In this document: positions 1 to 10,856 of the stretch, piece by piece
How the letters are laid out: every line of letters starts with the position of its first letter
Position numbering within the stretch: the first letter of the stretch is position 1
NCBI RefSeq assembly: GCF_000227135.1
Contig: NC_018243.1
Coordinates: forward strand, 612,600-676,599
Reading direction: 5' to 3'
Origin: Leishmania donovani
Lineage: Eukaryota; Euglenozoa; Kinetoplastea; Trypanosomatida; Trypanosomatidae
Length of the DNA: 64,000 bases
Made by a program: the position numbers and the translations under genes
The notes under the pieces: model-generated
What the model was told of the DNA's origin: nothing
The model's input: the letters and a program-made list of their open reading frames with translations, nothing else
Database searches by the model: none

Positions 1-1420
1 GAGGGCACAGCGCGGGAAAGGGAAGAGGGGTGTGGGTGCGGATGCGGTGTACGAGCTAACAAGAACGAAATGCTGCACGGAGTAGCGCGCGCACGCTCAG
101 ACGCACTGCAGATCACAGAGTGCGGGAGGGAGGGAAGGAGAGAAAGGCGAGAAAAGATACGTACGTACAACGCGTGCAGACAACAGGTTTAGAGAAAGAG
201 AAGGTACAGTGCGAAGGTGCTACGAATCGCAAAGGCGGAGTGGCGTCTGGCCTGCTGTGAGGAGAAGACCGCAGCGAGTGGGTGTAGGGAGGGGAGGGAG
301 GTACAAGCAACAGAGAAAACAAGATCTAATATGAACTGGAAAACAATAAGACACACGCGCGTTTAAGGAGAGGGGAGAAAACGAAAAGGAAGCGAGACGA
401 TGCTCGGGTGTGCTAGTGTCGCTGTATCTACTTGCGTTCTGCGAGGCTCGCGAGAAAACGGGAGCGGCAGGGAGAGAGACGGAGAGACAGACTCCGATAC
501 AGAACGCGTATGTGCAGAGAGGGAGAGGGGAAGTTTGTCGTATTCAGAAATACGCGCCAGGTGGCTCTCAAGATGACGCACACGTACTCTTTCGTTGTTG
601 CTAAGCCACGTGTCGTCCTCTGTTCCCTTGTCTAGCGCTGATGAATGCCGGAATACCTAGCAATCGAGAAGATCAGTAAGAGTGGTGACGGTAACCGACG
701 CAAGGGAAGGGGAAGGCACTTTGGTTTCACTTGGGGTGGAGTGGGAGGGGCAGTAAGTCGAATGCGTATCGTGTGAGTCGGTGCTGCTGTCTGGGGCAGA
801 GTGGCTGTGTGAGGGTGTGTGTTTTGACCACGTCGGTCGCGGCCGTAGTGATGGGCGCCATCACGAGTGAGGGTAAAGGAGAGAGAAGAAAGAGGGAGTG
901 GGCATTGAAGAGGGCTCGAGAAGGGTGTGCGGGGGAGGATCCCAAGATACATACGCACACACAAGCCTGCTCTCATCGGCAGCCTTGGGCAGGCACCATC
1001 ATTTGCACGGAACTTTCTGTGAAAATGGAGTATGTGTAAGTGTGAACGCATGCTCCGATCGCCGCGAAGAGTCGGCATCGCGTTGCACAAGCCGCATGTG
1101 CACGAATACTGTGCCTGTGCGCGCCCACGTATCTGCGGCGCTGTGCCCCGCGCCTGCCTCTGCTGAGCATACGTGGGAAAACGGAAGAGGGCGAAATAGG
1201 AGACGTGTGCGACTTCATGAACCCCCAAACTGGCACTCCCATGCCGTCTGCCAATGAGCCGTGTGTGTGTGTGTGTGGGGGGGGAGGGGGTAAACGAAAA
1301 CGAAAACAAAAAAAGATGGTCCGTAGAGAAGCAAATGCAACAACGAACAGAAGAGGGTTAGGGAGGGAACCGCGCAAGGGAGAGGGTGGTGGGAAGGGGC
1401 CCAACACCACCCGACGCACC

Positions 1421-1612
1421 TCACCGCTCCTTCTGCCCCATGTCCAACACCGCGGCAGGAGCCACAAGGACTACCGCAAGCACACCAATGACCGTCGCAG
1501 CCAAAGCCACAACTACAAGAGCACACACGAAAAAGAAGGAGTCCACATAGGATGTTAAAGAGCTATATAACCTGGAAGAGGAACGCGCGCACGCCGCGAT
1601 GCACAGACACAC
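1421..1612 (-). CDS. Weak candidate: small protein with one hydrophobic segment
   Basis: A 63-codon minus-strand ORF ends in a long hydrophobic stretch (about residues 26-52, rich in V, A and L) and a short charged tail, as in a single-pass membrane peptide. A good pyrimidine tract lies just upstream at 1628-1680. However, the first AG after that tract (rc TTCCAG near 1572-1577) falls inside the ORF, downstream of its only early ATG, so the mature mRNA would lose this start. It may be the tail of a decayed gene. I do not recognise a family. Confidence 0.15.
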   Translation of the reverse strand: MCLCIAACARSSSRLYSSLTSYVDSFFFVCALVVVALAATVIGVLAVVLVAPAAVLDMGQKER

Positions 1613-1685
1613 GCACAGGGGTGAGAAGGGAGGGATCAGGAAAAGAAATGAAGGAAATGGAAAGTGGAGAACGCACGGAAATCAT

Positions 1686-2231
1686 TCACCTGTGCGTCGC
1701 CACTCGCCTAAGGGTGCAGAGTCTGGCGGAAAGAAGAAACACGTGCACTCCCTGCTTCTGGTCGTGCTTTATCTCGCGAGTCGCTTGTGCTCTCCCTGGC
1801 GTACTCGCACACATTTCGCATAGCCACTTCTCCTTGCACGCACGCCTTCTGTGGCTCTGCAGCCTTGAGCCCCCCTCTCTACCACAGCCGGTACCTCCGC
1901 GCGTTCTCGCACAAGTGCTGCGGTCTGGCATAGCTGCGTGGCAGTGGGGATGAGCCCCCGAGTCTGATAACGAAGAATCGCTCTTACCACGTCTACACCG
2001 GAAAGGCCCTGGAGACGGTGTGTCGGCTGAGCCCAAGAGCCCCATGATGTAGAGAAGCAGAATGACTGCCCCCTCATTGTGGAAAAGGTCGTTCATCGTT
2101 TCGAGAAACCCGCTCAGGGCAACGCCTCTACCACCGATGCCTCGGAAACCGTCGGGCATCCTTTTTGGGCTTGCACGGTGGCGCCGTAGTCGGTTACCAC
2201 AGTGGCCGTGGCTCCCAGGAGGAAAGCCCAT
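1686..2231 (-). CDS. Weak candidate: 181-codon ORF with a hydrophobic segment
   Basis: The minus-strand ORF contains a plausible membrane helix around residues 53-67 (reads AVILLLYIMGLLG). The C-terminal half is low-complexity, rich in C, R and H, as expected for a chance ORF in biased DNA. It abuts the left end of the decayed mobile-element block, so it could be a truncated gene. There is no family match I can name, and I regard it as probably non-coding. Confidence 0.12.
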   Translation of the reverse strand: MGFPPGSHGHCGNRLRRHRASPKRMPDGFRGIGGRGVALSGFLETMNDLFHNEGAVILLLYIMGLLGSADTPSPGPFRCRRGKSDSSLSDSGAHPHCHAAMPDRSTCARTRGGTGCGREGGSRLQSHRRRACKEKWLCEMCASTPGRAQATREIKHDQKQGVHVFLLSARLCTLRRVATHR

Positions 2232-2249
2232 TTCGTCGAAGCTCGCGTA

Positions 2250-5200
2250 GGATTCAGGTGACCGCTGAGGGTTCGCTGTGCGTTAAGTGGCTAGCCGCAA
2301 AATGAGGATTCAAGTTTTGTAATTTTAGCGGAACCCTTTCACTGGGGCTGGGTCATCGAGCCAGCGGTGCGGCATGGCCTCTGCAACCCCGTTTCGCCAC
2401 GATAGGACCGCGCCCTTCTCATCCCTCCCTCGAGGCACTCGTGAAGGCAATGAGGTCATACGCGGTATTTTCCATCGGTGCGGCTACACACGGAGGGGGG
2501 GGGGCAATGAAACACCATCGACTCTCCAGCGATCGCCGACCCAGTGTGGCGAGGGCGGATTTCTCCGATTCGGCAGTGAAAGAGGGGGAGTGGGCTATCA
2601 AGCTCTCTTCCCTCCTCCTGCCCACCTGGGCTGATATACCGTCGGTGTACGGCTACGCAAAACAAAGAAATTTGCATCAGCTGTGCTCATCCTCATCGTC
2701 CGCACCACGCACATCATCAGGGCAATCAAAACTGAAAGCTTGCGTGCTCGCGCGCTGCTGCTTGTGGAGCGCGAGCTTCGACTTCGCAACGGATTTCACT
2801 GCGCTTCGCACATGTCTGCGGCTGGCGTGCCACTCATACTCCTCGCCCACGAAAGTTGTGGAGCCGCGCGTCATCTGCAGCAGCTCTTCATCGGATGTGG
2901 CTAAGAGGGCCTCGCAAGGTCGGGGATATCCGTAGGGTTGCAACTTGAATCTGCTGCATCACTGCGCGGATGGCACGGAAAAAGCCGTCCCCCTTGGCCA
3001 ATCCTGGCTCCCAGCAAGACGCTGTGGATCCTGGCGTGTGCCCTGGCGGGAGCGTCAGTGACCACAATCTTTGCTTGTGATGGGCTGTGCTGCGGACACG
3101 CTCGAGCGGGCATCGGTGGACGAGGTGCAACGTCTGCACAGCTGGTTGCAAACTCGCAAGACGAAGCTGTTGTGCGCCTCCCTTCGCAGCGGGGTGACAT
3201 CGCAGAAGGCATCGAAATCCCACTTGCAGCACGGATTGCGCCCCTGTCGAATCCCCAGCGGATGGGCAGACATGAGGTTCAGACGAGATGTACCACAAAC
3301 CTTTCGAATGAGACCATCGGGTGTCGGCTGAGGGATCAGCCTTCGTCTGTCTTTGTGCTCTGGCACCCAGAGCACGATAACGGAGTGAGCATCCTGCACG
3401 AGCGCGTGGCGCAGGCCGCCTGAGCATCGCCCGAACTTATCTTTCTTCGCATTGAGAGATCCAAATCCCGCGGCTCGAGTCCGGCAGAACGGATCGAGCG
3501 AGGGGCATGCGGGTGCTTGAAGCTGGGAAAAGACTCTACACACAAGAGTGCCTCCCGCGGACCTTCATTTGATTTTCTTATTGCTACTGCTAAGTGGGTG
3601 ATTGCCTGAACATCTAGCCACGCCACATCTTTCTACTGTGGCGGCCAGCTTGAGGAGATGCCCGCGTCCTGACCCGCGGTCAGGCCCCCCGGAGCACCTT
3701 AATTCCCTCGGGTGACTCGCTAGCGGCAATGCCGAGAATTCATGAGCGTTTGGCAGCGGGCGGCCTACCCCGTTGGGTCTTGGAGAGGAAGACTGAGGCG
3801 TTGTGCTGCACTCAAACAGCCTCCAACGTAGGTTGCTGGGAGTAGCCCAGGTGTCGCCGCACCGTTTCGATCGTTGCATGTCTGGCTGGTTGCATCATGT
3901 CCTCCTTTAGGACCCCCTTCCCGATCTGCGCCAGATGGTGGGCCACTGCTTTGCGTACTGGGGCCAGCTTCAGGTCCGGGTCGACGTCCTTGAGCGCACC
4001 CCGCCCGCCTCGTCTTATTCTTGGCCGCTGCGAGGTCCTTGCACGAGGTCTGCTTGCTCGTCCTCTGGCTCGGTCGGTGCCGCCAGCGTCAAACCGTCCT
4101 GCCTGCTGAGGCGGGATGCCACCGGGTACGGGCCTCACGAGGTGGTTGGCCCTGACCCTCCTCTGTAGGTCAGACCCACCGGGCACGTGTGGCGCCGGAT
4201 TTGGAATCTCGCTGCCCATCAACTGGTGCCATCCTGCCGTGCACTGCTGACCATTCCGGTGATTCCTCGGTGTTCATGGGTTGCCCCCGATCAGCACACA
4301 GCGGCACGGGGGTATCAGCGCGCTGTGCATCGTTGCGTAGCGGGACACGATTGGTCGACGCTTTTCAGGTCCTCCTCGCGACGCTCAGCCATGAGTTGCC
4401 TCGGATTACTCCAGCGGGACGTTCTCCTCGGTGTCAAACCGGCCGCACATGATAAGGAAAGGGGAGGACACGGCCCCCGGCCCTTTGTGGAGGCGTCTGT
4501 TCGGTTTTGCAGTTACGGAAGAGTCCACGTAGCCGTGCACGGAAGCCTCGCCTCCCCAGGCCGCCTTTCGCTATGTCCCTGTGGAAGACCGGGGCGCAAG
4601 CGGCATGGGTACGGTCTTGGGGGCCGTCGTACCGCTTCATCTGATGCGTCTGCGAACACATAGATCAACATGAGAAGCCCTCGCAGTCAGCGCCGAGGCG
4701 TTGTTGCGCCATGCACCTGACGAAGGTCAGAGGCCGCTGTGCCGCCATCCTCGAGAAGGTCTTGCGTACGTCCGGCCCCCACGATGACGGACGGAGGCGA
4801 AGCCAAAAGTACGCAGCCGTGCCTTGCTGCGAGTCGACCCCCATGCGGGGATACCGGCTGGCCAGCGATGTCGCGTGTGCAGGGGTATGCAGCAGTCGCT
4901 TCTCTCCGCAGTGCTGACTTGGCGGTACACCCCTCCTCCGGTCAGGTCGTCCGTGAGCGTGGTCAGTCGACGGCACGCGCAACACAGCTGCATTGGCGTG
5001 CACTCTGGCAGAGGAAAAGGCAGCCCCGTGGTGTGTCGTCTTCCCGCGTGACAAGCTTCCACCCCTGTGAGCATCTCATTGTCTTGTCCTTCTCCGGGCC
5101 ACCCGACAGGCAGCCCTGTCTCAGTTTTTTGAGGAATGTTGCTGCTCCTCGGCACTGCCTCCACGGTGTCCACCTCGGTAGCCGCCCCGACCTCGGCCAT

Positions 5201-6300
5201 GACCCCTGTTGCTGTAGCCGTGGTGCGGTTGGTTTTGCCGCACTTTCCCCTTCAGATTCGTGATCTGGTCACCTACTTTGTGAAGCGGGCCAGATGCGAA
5301 AGCGTTCAGCTGCCTCTCCGTCTCGCCCACATCCGCCAAACCCGCTCTGTCCCGTTCCCTTGGGCGTTGTAGACGGGAATGCACCCGCCACCACGCTACA
5401 CGTCATCCTCGATTTTCTTGCAAAACCCGGCGACAGCGCTCTCCGCGTCGCCAACCCGACCGCCGCTTGCCGCCGTGTCCTGAGCCTGTTAAAGGGATAC
5501 GTGGAGGTCGCGTAACCTCAAGAGTAAAAAAAAGTAAATTCGGCAGTTCACCCACCGCGGGGCGGGCCACTGTGCCCTCCGGTGCGACAGGCCGACCACA
5601 GACGAATTATGCGTTTGGGTGGCGTCATGGCTGTTGAAGCGGAACATCATGCGCAGAAGTGCGCAGCTCGAACCGCTCAGGTCGTTTGAGAAGGGCAGGC
5701 ACTGACCTGGCATCTCCGCTGTCGGCGTCGGATCGCCTTGCCGAGCGAGACTCATGCACGAACTCTTTCGCTCCTTTCGAGCTGCAGGCTTTGCTGCGCT
5801 GCTCTTCACTTCCTCCAAACGTGCCTCAGCCATGATGTCCTCCTGGATCTACGGGGAGACATGCAGCTGGTGCTCGCGCACAAGTTTCTCAGTCATGAGG
5901 TGCACCACCTCTTCCACGCTTCCTTCGGGTTGCCCCGGTGCTGAGAGGGCTGCCAGAATCCTTCCCTCTCTTGTGCCCTTCACCCCTAAAGCCGTGCAAG
6001 ACGGCGTCTGAATTCGCCTGCTGCCGGACTCGGTGCACCCAACATGCTTGACGGTGGCGGTCTCTGTCGGGGTGGTGACTGGTGAAGCGATGAGCCGAAA
6101 CACTCGTTCCGTTGAGCTGGCGCATCGTCTGCAGGAAGAGAGGGGAGGAGAGAGTGCATTGCAGCTGCCACGCTGTGCGAGCAGAGGACAGGATAGACGC
6201 CAGAGGCCATGCAGGCAAGGAGGGGGTGGGTTGCTGGATCATGAGAACGCGCACATCGTGGCCCTGAGAAAAGTATGATGCGTTTATCGTCGGATGCTAC
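2250..6300 (-). mobile_element. Decayed mobile-element-like block, possibly TATE/DIRS-like
   Basis: No intact gene is present. The minus strand carries overlapping frame-broken fragments that look like former protein. At about 5385-5121 a gag-like tail has a hydrophilic helix followed by repeated RG/RGG with GH and GY. At about 4100-3830 a helical fragment ends in RHLGYSQQPTLEAV. At about 3420-3300 a fragment reads VLWVPEHKDRRR, resembling the strand and KD region of tyrosine recombinases. The order (gag-like, then a central region, then recombinase-like) fits a tyrosine-recombinase element such as the TATE elements of Leishmania (Viannia). I could not find a convincing reverse-transcriptase YxDD box, terminal repeats or a target-site duplication. 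The boundaries are approximate and the family assignment is inference. Confidence 0.35.
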
Positions 6301-6627
6301 TTGCCCAGTCCGTGCAACGCTCAGCAGCATGCGAGCGATCTCCGATCTCTCTTCACGGCCCCGCGGAAATTTTGAAGCACAAGAGGGAGAGCCACAGATC
6401 GGCAGGGTGCTGGCCGCCGCCGCCCCCTCCCCGGCCCCTTGCGACAAGCTTGTACCTTGAGGCGCGCCTTTACAAGGCAGCGTGGTGCCCTGTGCGTGTT
6501 TGAGCCCATGCACGGGCTTCGGTGCGCGTCTGTGTCGCAGGCTTGTGTGCTGCATCTCCCACCGCCTCCCCCGGGGCCTCTCCCCAACTCGCACGTAACG
6601 GTGGCTCGCACAGCAGGGCGAGGGGCG

Positions 6628-8427
6628 CTAATATTTGCTTCGGGAGTCGCCAAAGCGCTGAAGCAGGTATTCGCGCGTCAGCTTCGCTGTCTGCACCGAC
6701 TGCGTCGCACCCTGCGAGCCGAAGTTGTTCATGATCTTCGACACCACCTTCGGTAGTGACGTGTTAAGCACGACGGTATGGTTGTCCACCAAGATACCAT
6801 CGTTGACGGGGTAGTAGAGCAGCATCGACCGCACCTTCGCGGTGGCATCCACCTTTGCTATGTGCCGCTTTGTCCTCTCCAGCATGAGCGCCTTGGCAGG
6901 CACCATCCCGTCGCACACAGCGAGCGACCTCAGCACCGCCGGGTCGGTGATCTCTGACACCTTGAACTGGATGGTGAGACTAAAGACGAAGCGGATGATC
7001 GTCATTGTGAGGCGGAACGTGTCGTCCAACTCGCATTCCTGAATCTTGTTCTCAGAAGGCTGGCACGCCTTCTGGTACTCGGCGGACACTACCAGGTCCT
7101 TTGTGATGTCTTTCAGCATGATGCCGGGAAGCATGTACATTGCCTTTACGTGGATACCGATGTACTTGGCCGCGTCCTCGCTGTTATAGACGCTCACCTT
7201 TGGCACGTTGTTCTCCTTCACCTCGTCGGCGAAGGAGCTGAGGTTGATGATGGCGTCGACGATACCCTGCGTCTCAGGATCCGCCTCTGCCAGGGAGCCG
7301 CACAAAAAGCGGAAAATGCAGCGCCCTTCGTTGAGGGTGGCCGCTGCGCGGCTCACGGAGAGGAAGTCCCACGTGTTGTTCTCCACCAAGGCGCTGTCAG
7401 CCCTGTGGGGGTCAATGTCGCGGCAAGTCAAGGCTAGCATCTCGTACTGCTGCACCTTCGTGGCGGCAGTTGACACGCTTGCGCGTGACCTCGATGCGCC
7501 GAGCACCATAGAGGTGTTGTTGCCACCGCCCTCCTTGCCGTCGTTCAGGTTGCCTATCGAAAGCTCACTTGGCAGAGTTGGCGAGGCTCGAGAGGCAGTA
7601 ATAGATGTGGGAGCCGTGATGACGGAGGCATCCATCTGCAGCCCTTGAGCATAAATGACGAGCACTGGCTTGCGCTTGCTCTGCTGCTGAGCGGCGGTGC
7701 TCTTGCTTTGGGTGGCGCTCCTGCCGGCTGCCCACGGGCAGCGCCGCTGGCGCAACGTCGGGAGAATTTGGCAGCACGCCAACTGCAGCAGCATCGAGTC
7801 CACGCGCCAGGATCCGTCGATGGACCGTCGCAGCACCGCTTCGACCTCCTCCAGGCGCGCTATACGGTCCTGCAGCGTCGCGCCGGCAGCGATGTAGTCG
7901 AGATCTTCCTGGGCCATGTTGCTCATGTTGAGGCTGCCCAGCATGGACCGGTTGCACGCACAGGTATCTGGCCCTATGCTGGCACTGATCAAGCTTTCCT
8001 CCAGCATCGTCCCTTTATTGTTTCGCTCCGCGAGCCGTGCCACGTTTTTCATGAATATCTGAACCGCCCTCTTGTCCACCGCGTGAAAACTGTTCGTGAA
8101 GCTCATGTTGCTAAGCGTTTCGTTCATCGGATCGTACGTGTTGCCGCTGCGGTCGACAGTTATGGTGTCGCGAATCGTGTGCAGGCTCGCGTCGGATAGA
8201 GTGCCGCTGAAGTTGTTCACCTCGCAATCAACAACAACGCTACCACGCTGCGGCGAGGCCGTCATCATGTTTGCACCTTCAGGGACGACGACATCAAAGG
8301 CTACCGGCTGGAAGCACAGCGCACTGTTCTGCATGGGCTTGAAGCCGCTGCTGGTGGTGACCTGACCCACCGACTTGGTGTTCTTCTCAGCATCGCTGCG
8401 CTTGCAGTCGCTGCAGCACACACCCAT
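6628..8427 (-). CDS. Conserved hypothetical protein, predicted N-myristoylated and palmitoylated
   Basis: The protein has 599 residues. The open frame extends 45 codons further upstream, but I chose the ATG at 8427. It begins MGVCCSDCKR, a strong signal for myristoylation at G2 and palmitoylation at C4/C5, and the upstream extension is a leucine/serine-rich translation of a CT tract. Dual acylation usually sends trypanosomatid proteins to the flagellar or pellicular membrane; that location is inferred. The middle (about residues 230-300) is low-complexity. The C-terminal half (about 340-599) is compositionally normal and probably folded, but I recognise no domain. The CT-rich tract ends only about 13 nt before the ATG, implying a very short 5' UTR. 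It is the leftmost clear gene of the minus-strand cluster. Confidence 0.85.
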   Translation of the reverse strand: MGVCCSDCKRSDAEKNTKSVGQVTTSSGFKPMQNSALCFQPVAFDVVVPEGANMMTASPQRGSVVVDCEVNNFSGTLSDASLHTIRDTITVDRSGNTYDPMNETLSNMSFTNSFHAVDKRAVQIFMKNVARLAERNNKGTMLEESLISASIGPDTCACNRSMLGSLNMSNMAQEDLDYIAAGATLQDRIARLEEVEAVLRRSIDGSWRVDSMLLQLACCQILPTLRQRRCPWAAGRSATQSKSTAAQQQSKRKPVLVIYAQGLQMDASVITAPTSITASRASPTLPSELSIGNLNDGKEGGGNNTSMVLGASRSRASVSTAATKVQQYEMLALTCRDIDPHRADSALVENNTWDFLSVSRAAATLNEGRCIFRFLCGSLAEADPETQGIVDAIINLSSFADEVKENNVPKVSVYNSEDAAKYIGIHVKAMYMLPGIMLKDITKDLVVSAEYQKACQPSENKIQECELDDTFRLTMTIIRFVFSLTIQFKVSEITDPAVLRSLAVCDGMVPAKALMLERTKRHIAKVDATAKVRSMLLYYPVNDGILVDNHTVVLNTSLPKVVSKIMNNFGSQGATQSVQTAKLTREYLLQRFGDSRSKY

Positions 8428-9719
8428 GGTGCCAGACCCGCTAGTGAGGGAGAGGGAGAGAGAGAGGGAGAGGTGCGAAAGCACAACTAGGAGGAGAGGC
8501 GAGGGAGGGAGATGCAGCGGACGGCAGCAGCAAAGAGATCCACAAATGGCACACATGCGCACTCACTCGTTGGTGGGCGACAGAGAGGGTGCCGCGTGTG
8601 CGCGTGGGTGTGCGAACAGAGGAAAAAGGCAAAGGCGGTGCAGAGAGATGCTCGATGAGATAGGAAGAACCGTGCTGGCGACGATGGCGATGACGATGCG
8701 GCGGTTATAAGCAAGGAAGCGACACCGGCGAGCGCGTGCAAAGGATACCGCGAAGACAAAAAAACGTGAAAGTGAGTAACTAAAAAGAGACGAGGAAAGA
8801 ACGTACAGAAATCACACGGGCAGGCGCGGGCGCACCACACATCGAGGCCAAGAGAGGTGGTGGTAGTGGTACTCACGAATGGCACGGCAGAGGGAGGGGG
8901 AAGACGGCGGCGGCGAAGAAAAGATGTGACCGAACGAAGCAAAATAATAATACGAGAGATACCAAGAGCAGACGCACACTGATAATGCAGGAGTGCTGCT
9001 GCTCCGGCTGCTGCTGAGGGGGCCTCGAAAACACCAGCAAGTACGACAGCGGAAAAGAGAGATGGGCAGACACAAGAGCAAGACCGCTGTCGTCTTCTGA
9101 TGAGATAAACACACACCGACGAATGGCAGCCTTGTCGGCACACGCTCCGCCACACACAGAAAGCGAGAGAGAGGGAGGGGGGGACGAGGGTAAGCGAGAG
9201 ACAGCGAGATGGAGGTGTACGTTTCCTATTTTTTTTTGTTTGCTGTTGGGAGAAGGGCGAAGACGTGGCCTGTGTCGCTCCGGTGCTGTGCGCTTCTTTG
9301 CAGTGTGTACGTGTGTGTTGGTCGAGGTGTGCGTGCGTGTATAACGGCGTCGGAAGCACGAGAGAGACCGAGGGGACTGCGGAGAGGACGCAAGAGCAAA
9401 CCGACGAACGAAAAACTCTATCGAGTGGGAGATAGAGGCAGAAGAGGTCCAGTTGTGTGTGTTCATGTGTGTATGAGTGTGGGTATGTGTAGCGTGTGGG
9501 TGGGTGAGGATCGGAGATAAGACGCAAGAGGGGGTGAAAGGTGTATCTACGTATGTGTGAGGTGGGAGCATGCAGGACTCTACACTTGCAAGGAGCGAGG
9601 CCGCTGCTTCGCATGTGTTGAAGTGACGCGGACGAAGGAGTGTTTCGATGGCAGTGAAGGAGTTCGGGAGGAGAGAACAACACACGGCCAACAGTCGAGT
9701 ATTGCGTTCGCCTTCTTTC
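8428..9719. other. Intergenic DNA, pyrimidine-rich on the minus strand
   Basis: There is no supportable gene. A 398-codon minus-strand ORF spans much of it, but it is dominated by S, P, H, T, C and L from CT and CA runs and looks like translated UTR. It should hold the 5' signals of the MGVCC gene and the end of the 3' UTR of the next gene upstream. Confidence 0.6.
8441..8475 (-). promoter_or_regulatory. Predicted trans-splice acceptor for the MGVCC gene
   Basis: On the minus strand a CT-dinucleotide tract is followed by CACTAG, with the AG at 8442-8441. This leaves only about 13 nt of 5' UTR before the ATG at 8427. It is inferred from the standard polypyrimidine-AG pattern. Confidence 0.5.
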
Positions 9720-10010
9720 AAGATGCCCGTTTCGCTGCCGTGCAACACGGGCTCAAACGCCGCCGAAGCCGGAATGCCGCAGGCCCCCATCGCCTGGTGC
9801 GGTGCAGCGGGAGACACGCGTTAGAATGCTGCCGGCCCAGTCATCTGAGAGCGCGGCCCCTGCACCAAACTCTACCCAGCTCCGCTTCGCACGTCGCCTC
9901 ACAGCCGCTCACATCATGCCGGTCCCCACCCCAGGTGCATGCAGCTCGGGGTGGCTCTCAGGCTCCGCACCACCAGCAAAGGCAGTGTGAGGGCCGGGGG
10001 AGCCGCGTCC
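9515..10010. repeat. First copy of a 496 bp perfect duplication flanking an N gap
   Basis: Bases 9515-10010 are repeated, with no difference that I can see, at 10110-10605 (offset 595). Only the N run lies between them. This is the signature of two contig ends that overlap but were not merged, so one copy is probably artificial. The segment includes the first 291 bp of the 541 bp SIDER-like repeat. Confidence 0.8.
9720..10010. repeat. SIDER-like repeat, 5' 291 bp, cut by assembly gap
   Basis: This matches the start of the full 541 bp unit at 10315-10855. It ends exactly at the N run and lies wholly within the duplicated contig end, so it is probably the same physical copy as the one at 10315. 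Confidence 0.7.
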
Positions 10011-10109
10011 NNNNNNNNNNNNNNNNNNNNNNNNNNNNNNNNNNNNNNNNNNNNNNNNNNNNNNNNNNNNNNNNNNNNNNNNNNNNNNNNNNNNNNNNNN
10101 NNNNNNNNN
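10011..10109. other. Assembly gap (99 N)
   Basis: A run of 99 N flanked on both sides by the same 496 bp sequence. It probably does not represent missing DNA but two overlapping contig ends. Confidence 0.95.
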
Positions 10110-10314
10110 AGATAAGACGCAAGAGGGGGTGAAAGGTGTATCTACGTATGTGTGAGGTGGGAGCATGCAGGACTCTACACTTGCAAGGAGCGAGGCCGCT
10201 GCTTCGCATGTGTTGAAGTGACGCGGACGAAGGAGTGTTTCGATGGCAGTGAAGGAGTTCGGGAGGAGAGAACAACACACGGCCAACAGTCGAGTATTGC
10301 GTTCGCCTTCTTTC

Positions 10315-10855
10315 AAGATGCCCGTTTCGCTGCCGTGCAACACGGGCTCAAACGCCGCCGAAGCCGGAATGCCGCAGGCCCCCATCGCCTGGTGCGGTGC
10401 AGCGGGAGACACGCGTTAGAATGCTGCCGGCCCAGTCATCTGAGAGCGCGGCCCCTGCACCAAACTCTACCCAGCTCCGCTTCGCACGTCGCCTCACAGC
10501 CGCTCACATCATGCCGGTCCCCACCCCAGGTGCATGCAGCTCGGGGTGGCTCTCAGGCTCCGCACCACCAGCAAAGGCAGTGTGAGGGCCGGGGGAGCCG
10601 CGTCCGAGCCACGCTGACACCCCGCCCTCCGCGTGGACGGCACTAGTGTGTCTACTGCCGCAGGTCTCTCCGACGCAACGCCATCCACGATCTGGCACGG
10701 CCGACATCAGTAGCCATAGGTCGCCCTGGCCTCCCTGTGGTGTAGGCACTCGGCCCTGTCACCGCCAGGGGTGGCTCGGCATTTCGCGGGGGCTGCATGG
10801 CTGCCGGGCTTCCCACCACGGAGGGTGCACCGGGCCCTGATAGCATGCTGAGGTG
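10315..10855. repeat. SIDER2-like interspersed repeat, full 541 bp unit
   Basis: The 541 bp unit recurs at 19038-19578 with no length change and one substitution that I can see (C versus T about 33 bases in). The length (~550 bp) and position, in the 3' UTR of a minus-strand gene, fit the SIDER2 family of degenerate retroposons in Leishmania. The same strand relation to the upstream gene holds at both loci. SIDER assignment rests on size and location, not on a signature search. The near identity is unusual for a family that is normally diverged. Confidence 0.6.
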
Positions 10856-10856
10856 G

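Larger units (their letters stand above)
1..2250. other. Gene-poor homopurine-rich stretch (pyrimidine-rich on the minus strand)
   Basis: The plus strand is rich in A and G with long GA and GT runs, for example a TG run followed by G tracts near 1259-1290. Read on the minus strand, which is the coding strand of the neighbouring genes, this is pyrimidine-rich DNA typical of trypanosomatid intergenic and UTR sequence. ORFs here are short and compositionally biased, apart from two weak membrane-protein candidates listed separately. It probably holds the intergenic region and trans-splicing signals of a gene to the left of the window. Confidence 0.6.

Noticed and set aside
8487..9683. 398-codon minus-strand ORF
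   Set aside because: It is composed of S, P, H, T, C and L from CT and CA runs, with no protein-like segments. It spans the expected intergenic region.
9557..10646. Repeated 164/191-codon plus-strand ORFs at 9557 and 10152
   Set aside because: Identical because of the duplicated contig end. They run through the SIDER-like repeat on the strand opposite to the genes and are not conserved beyond it.
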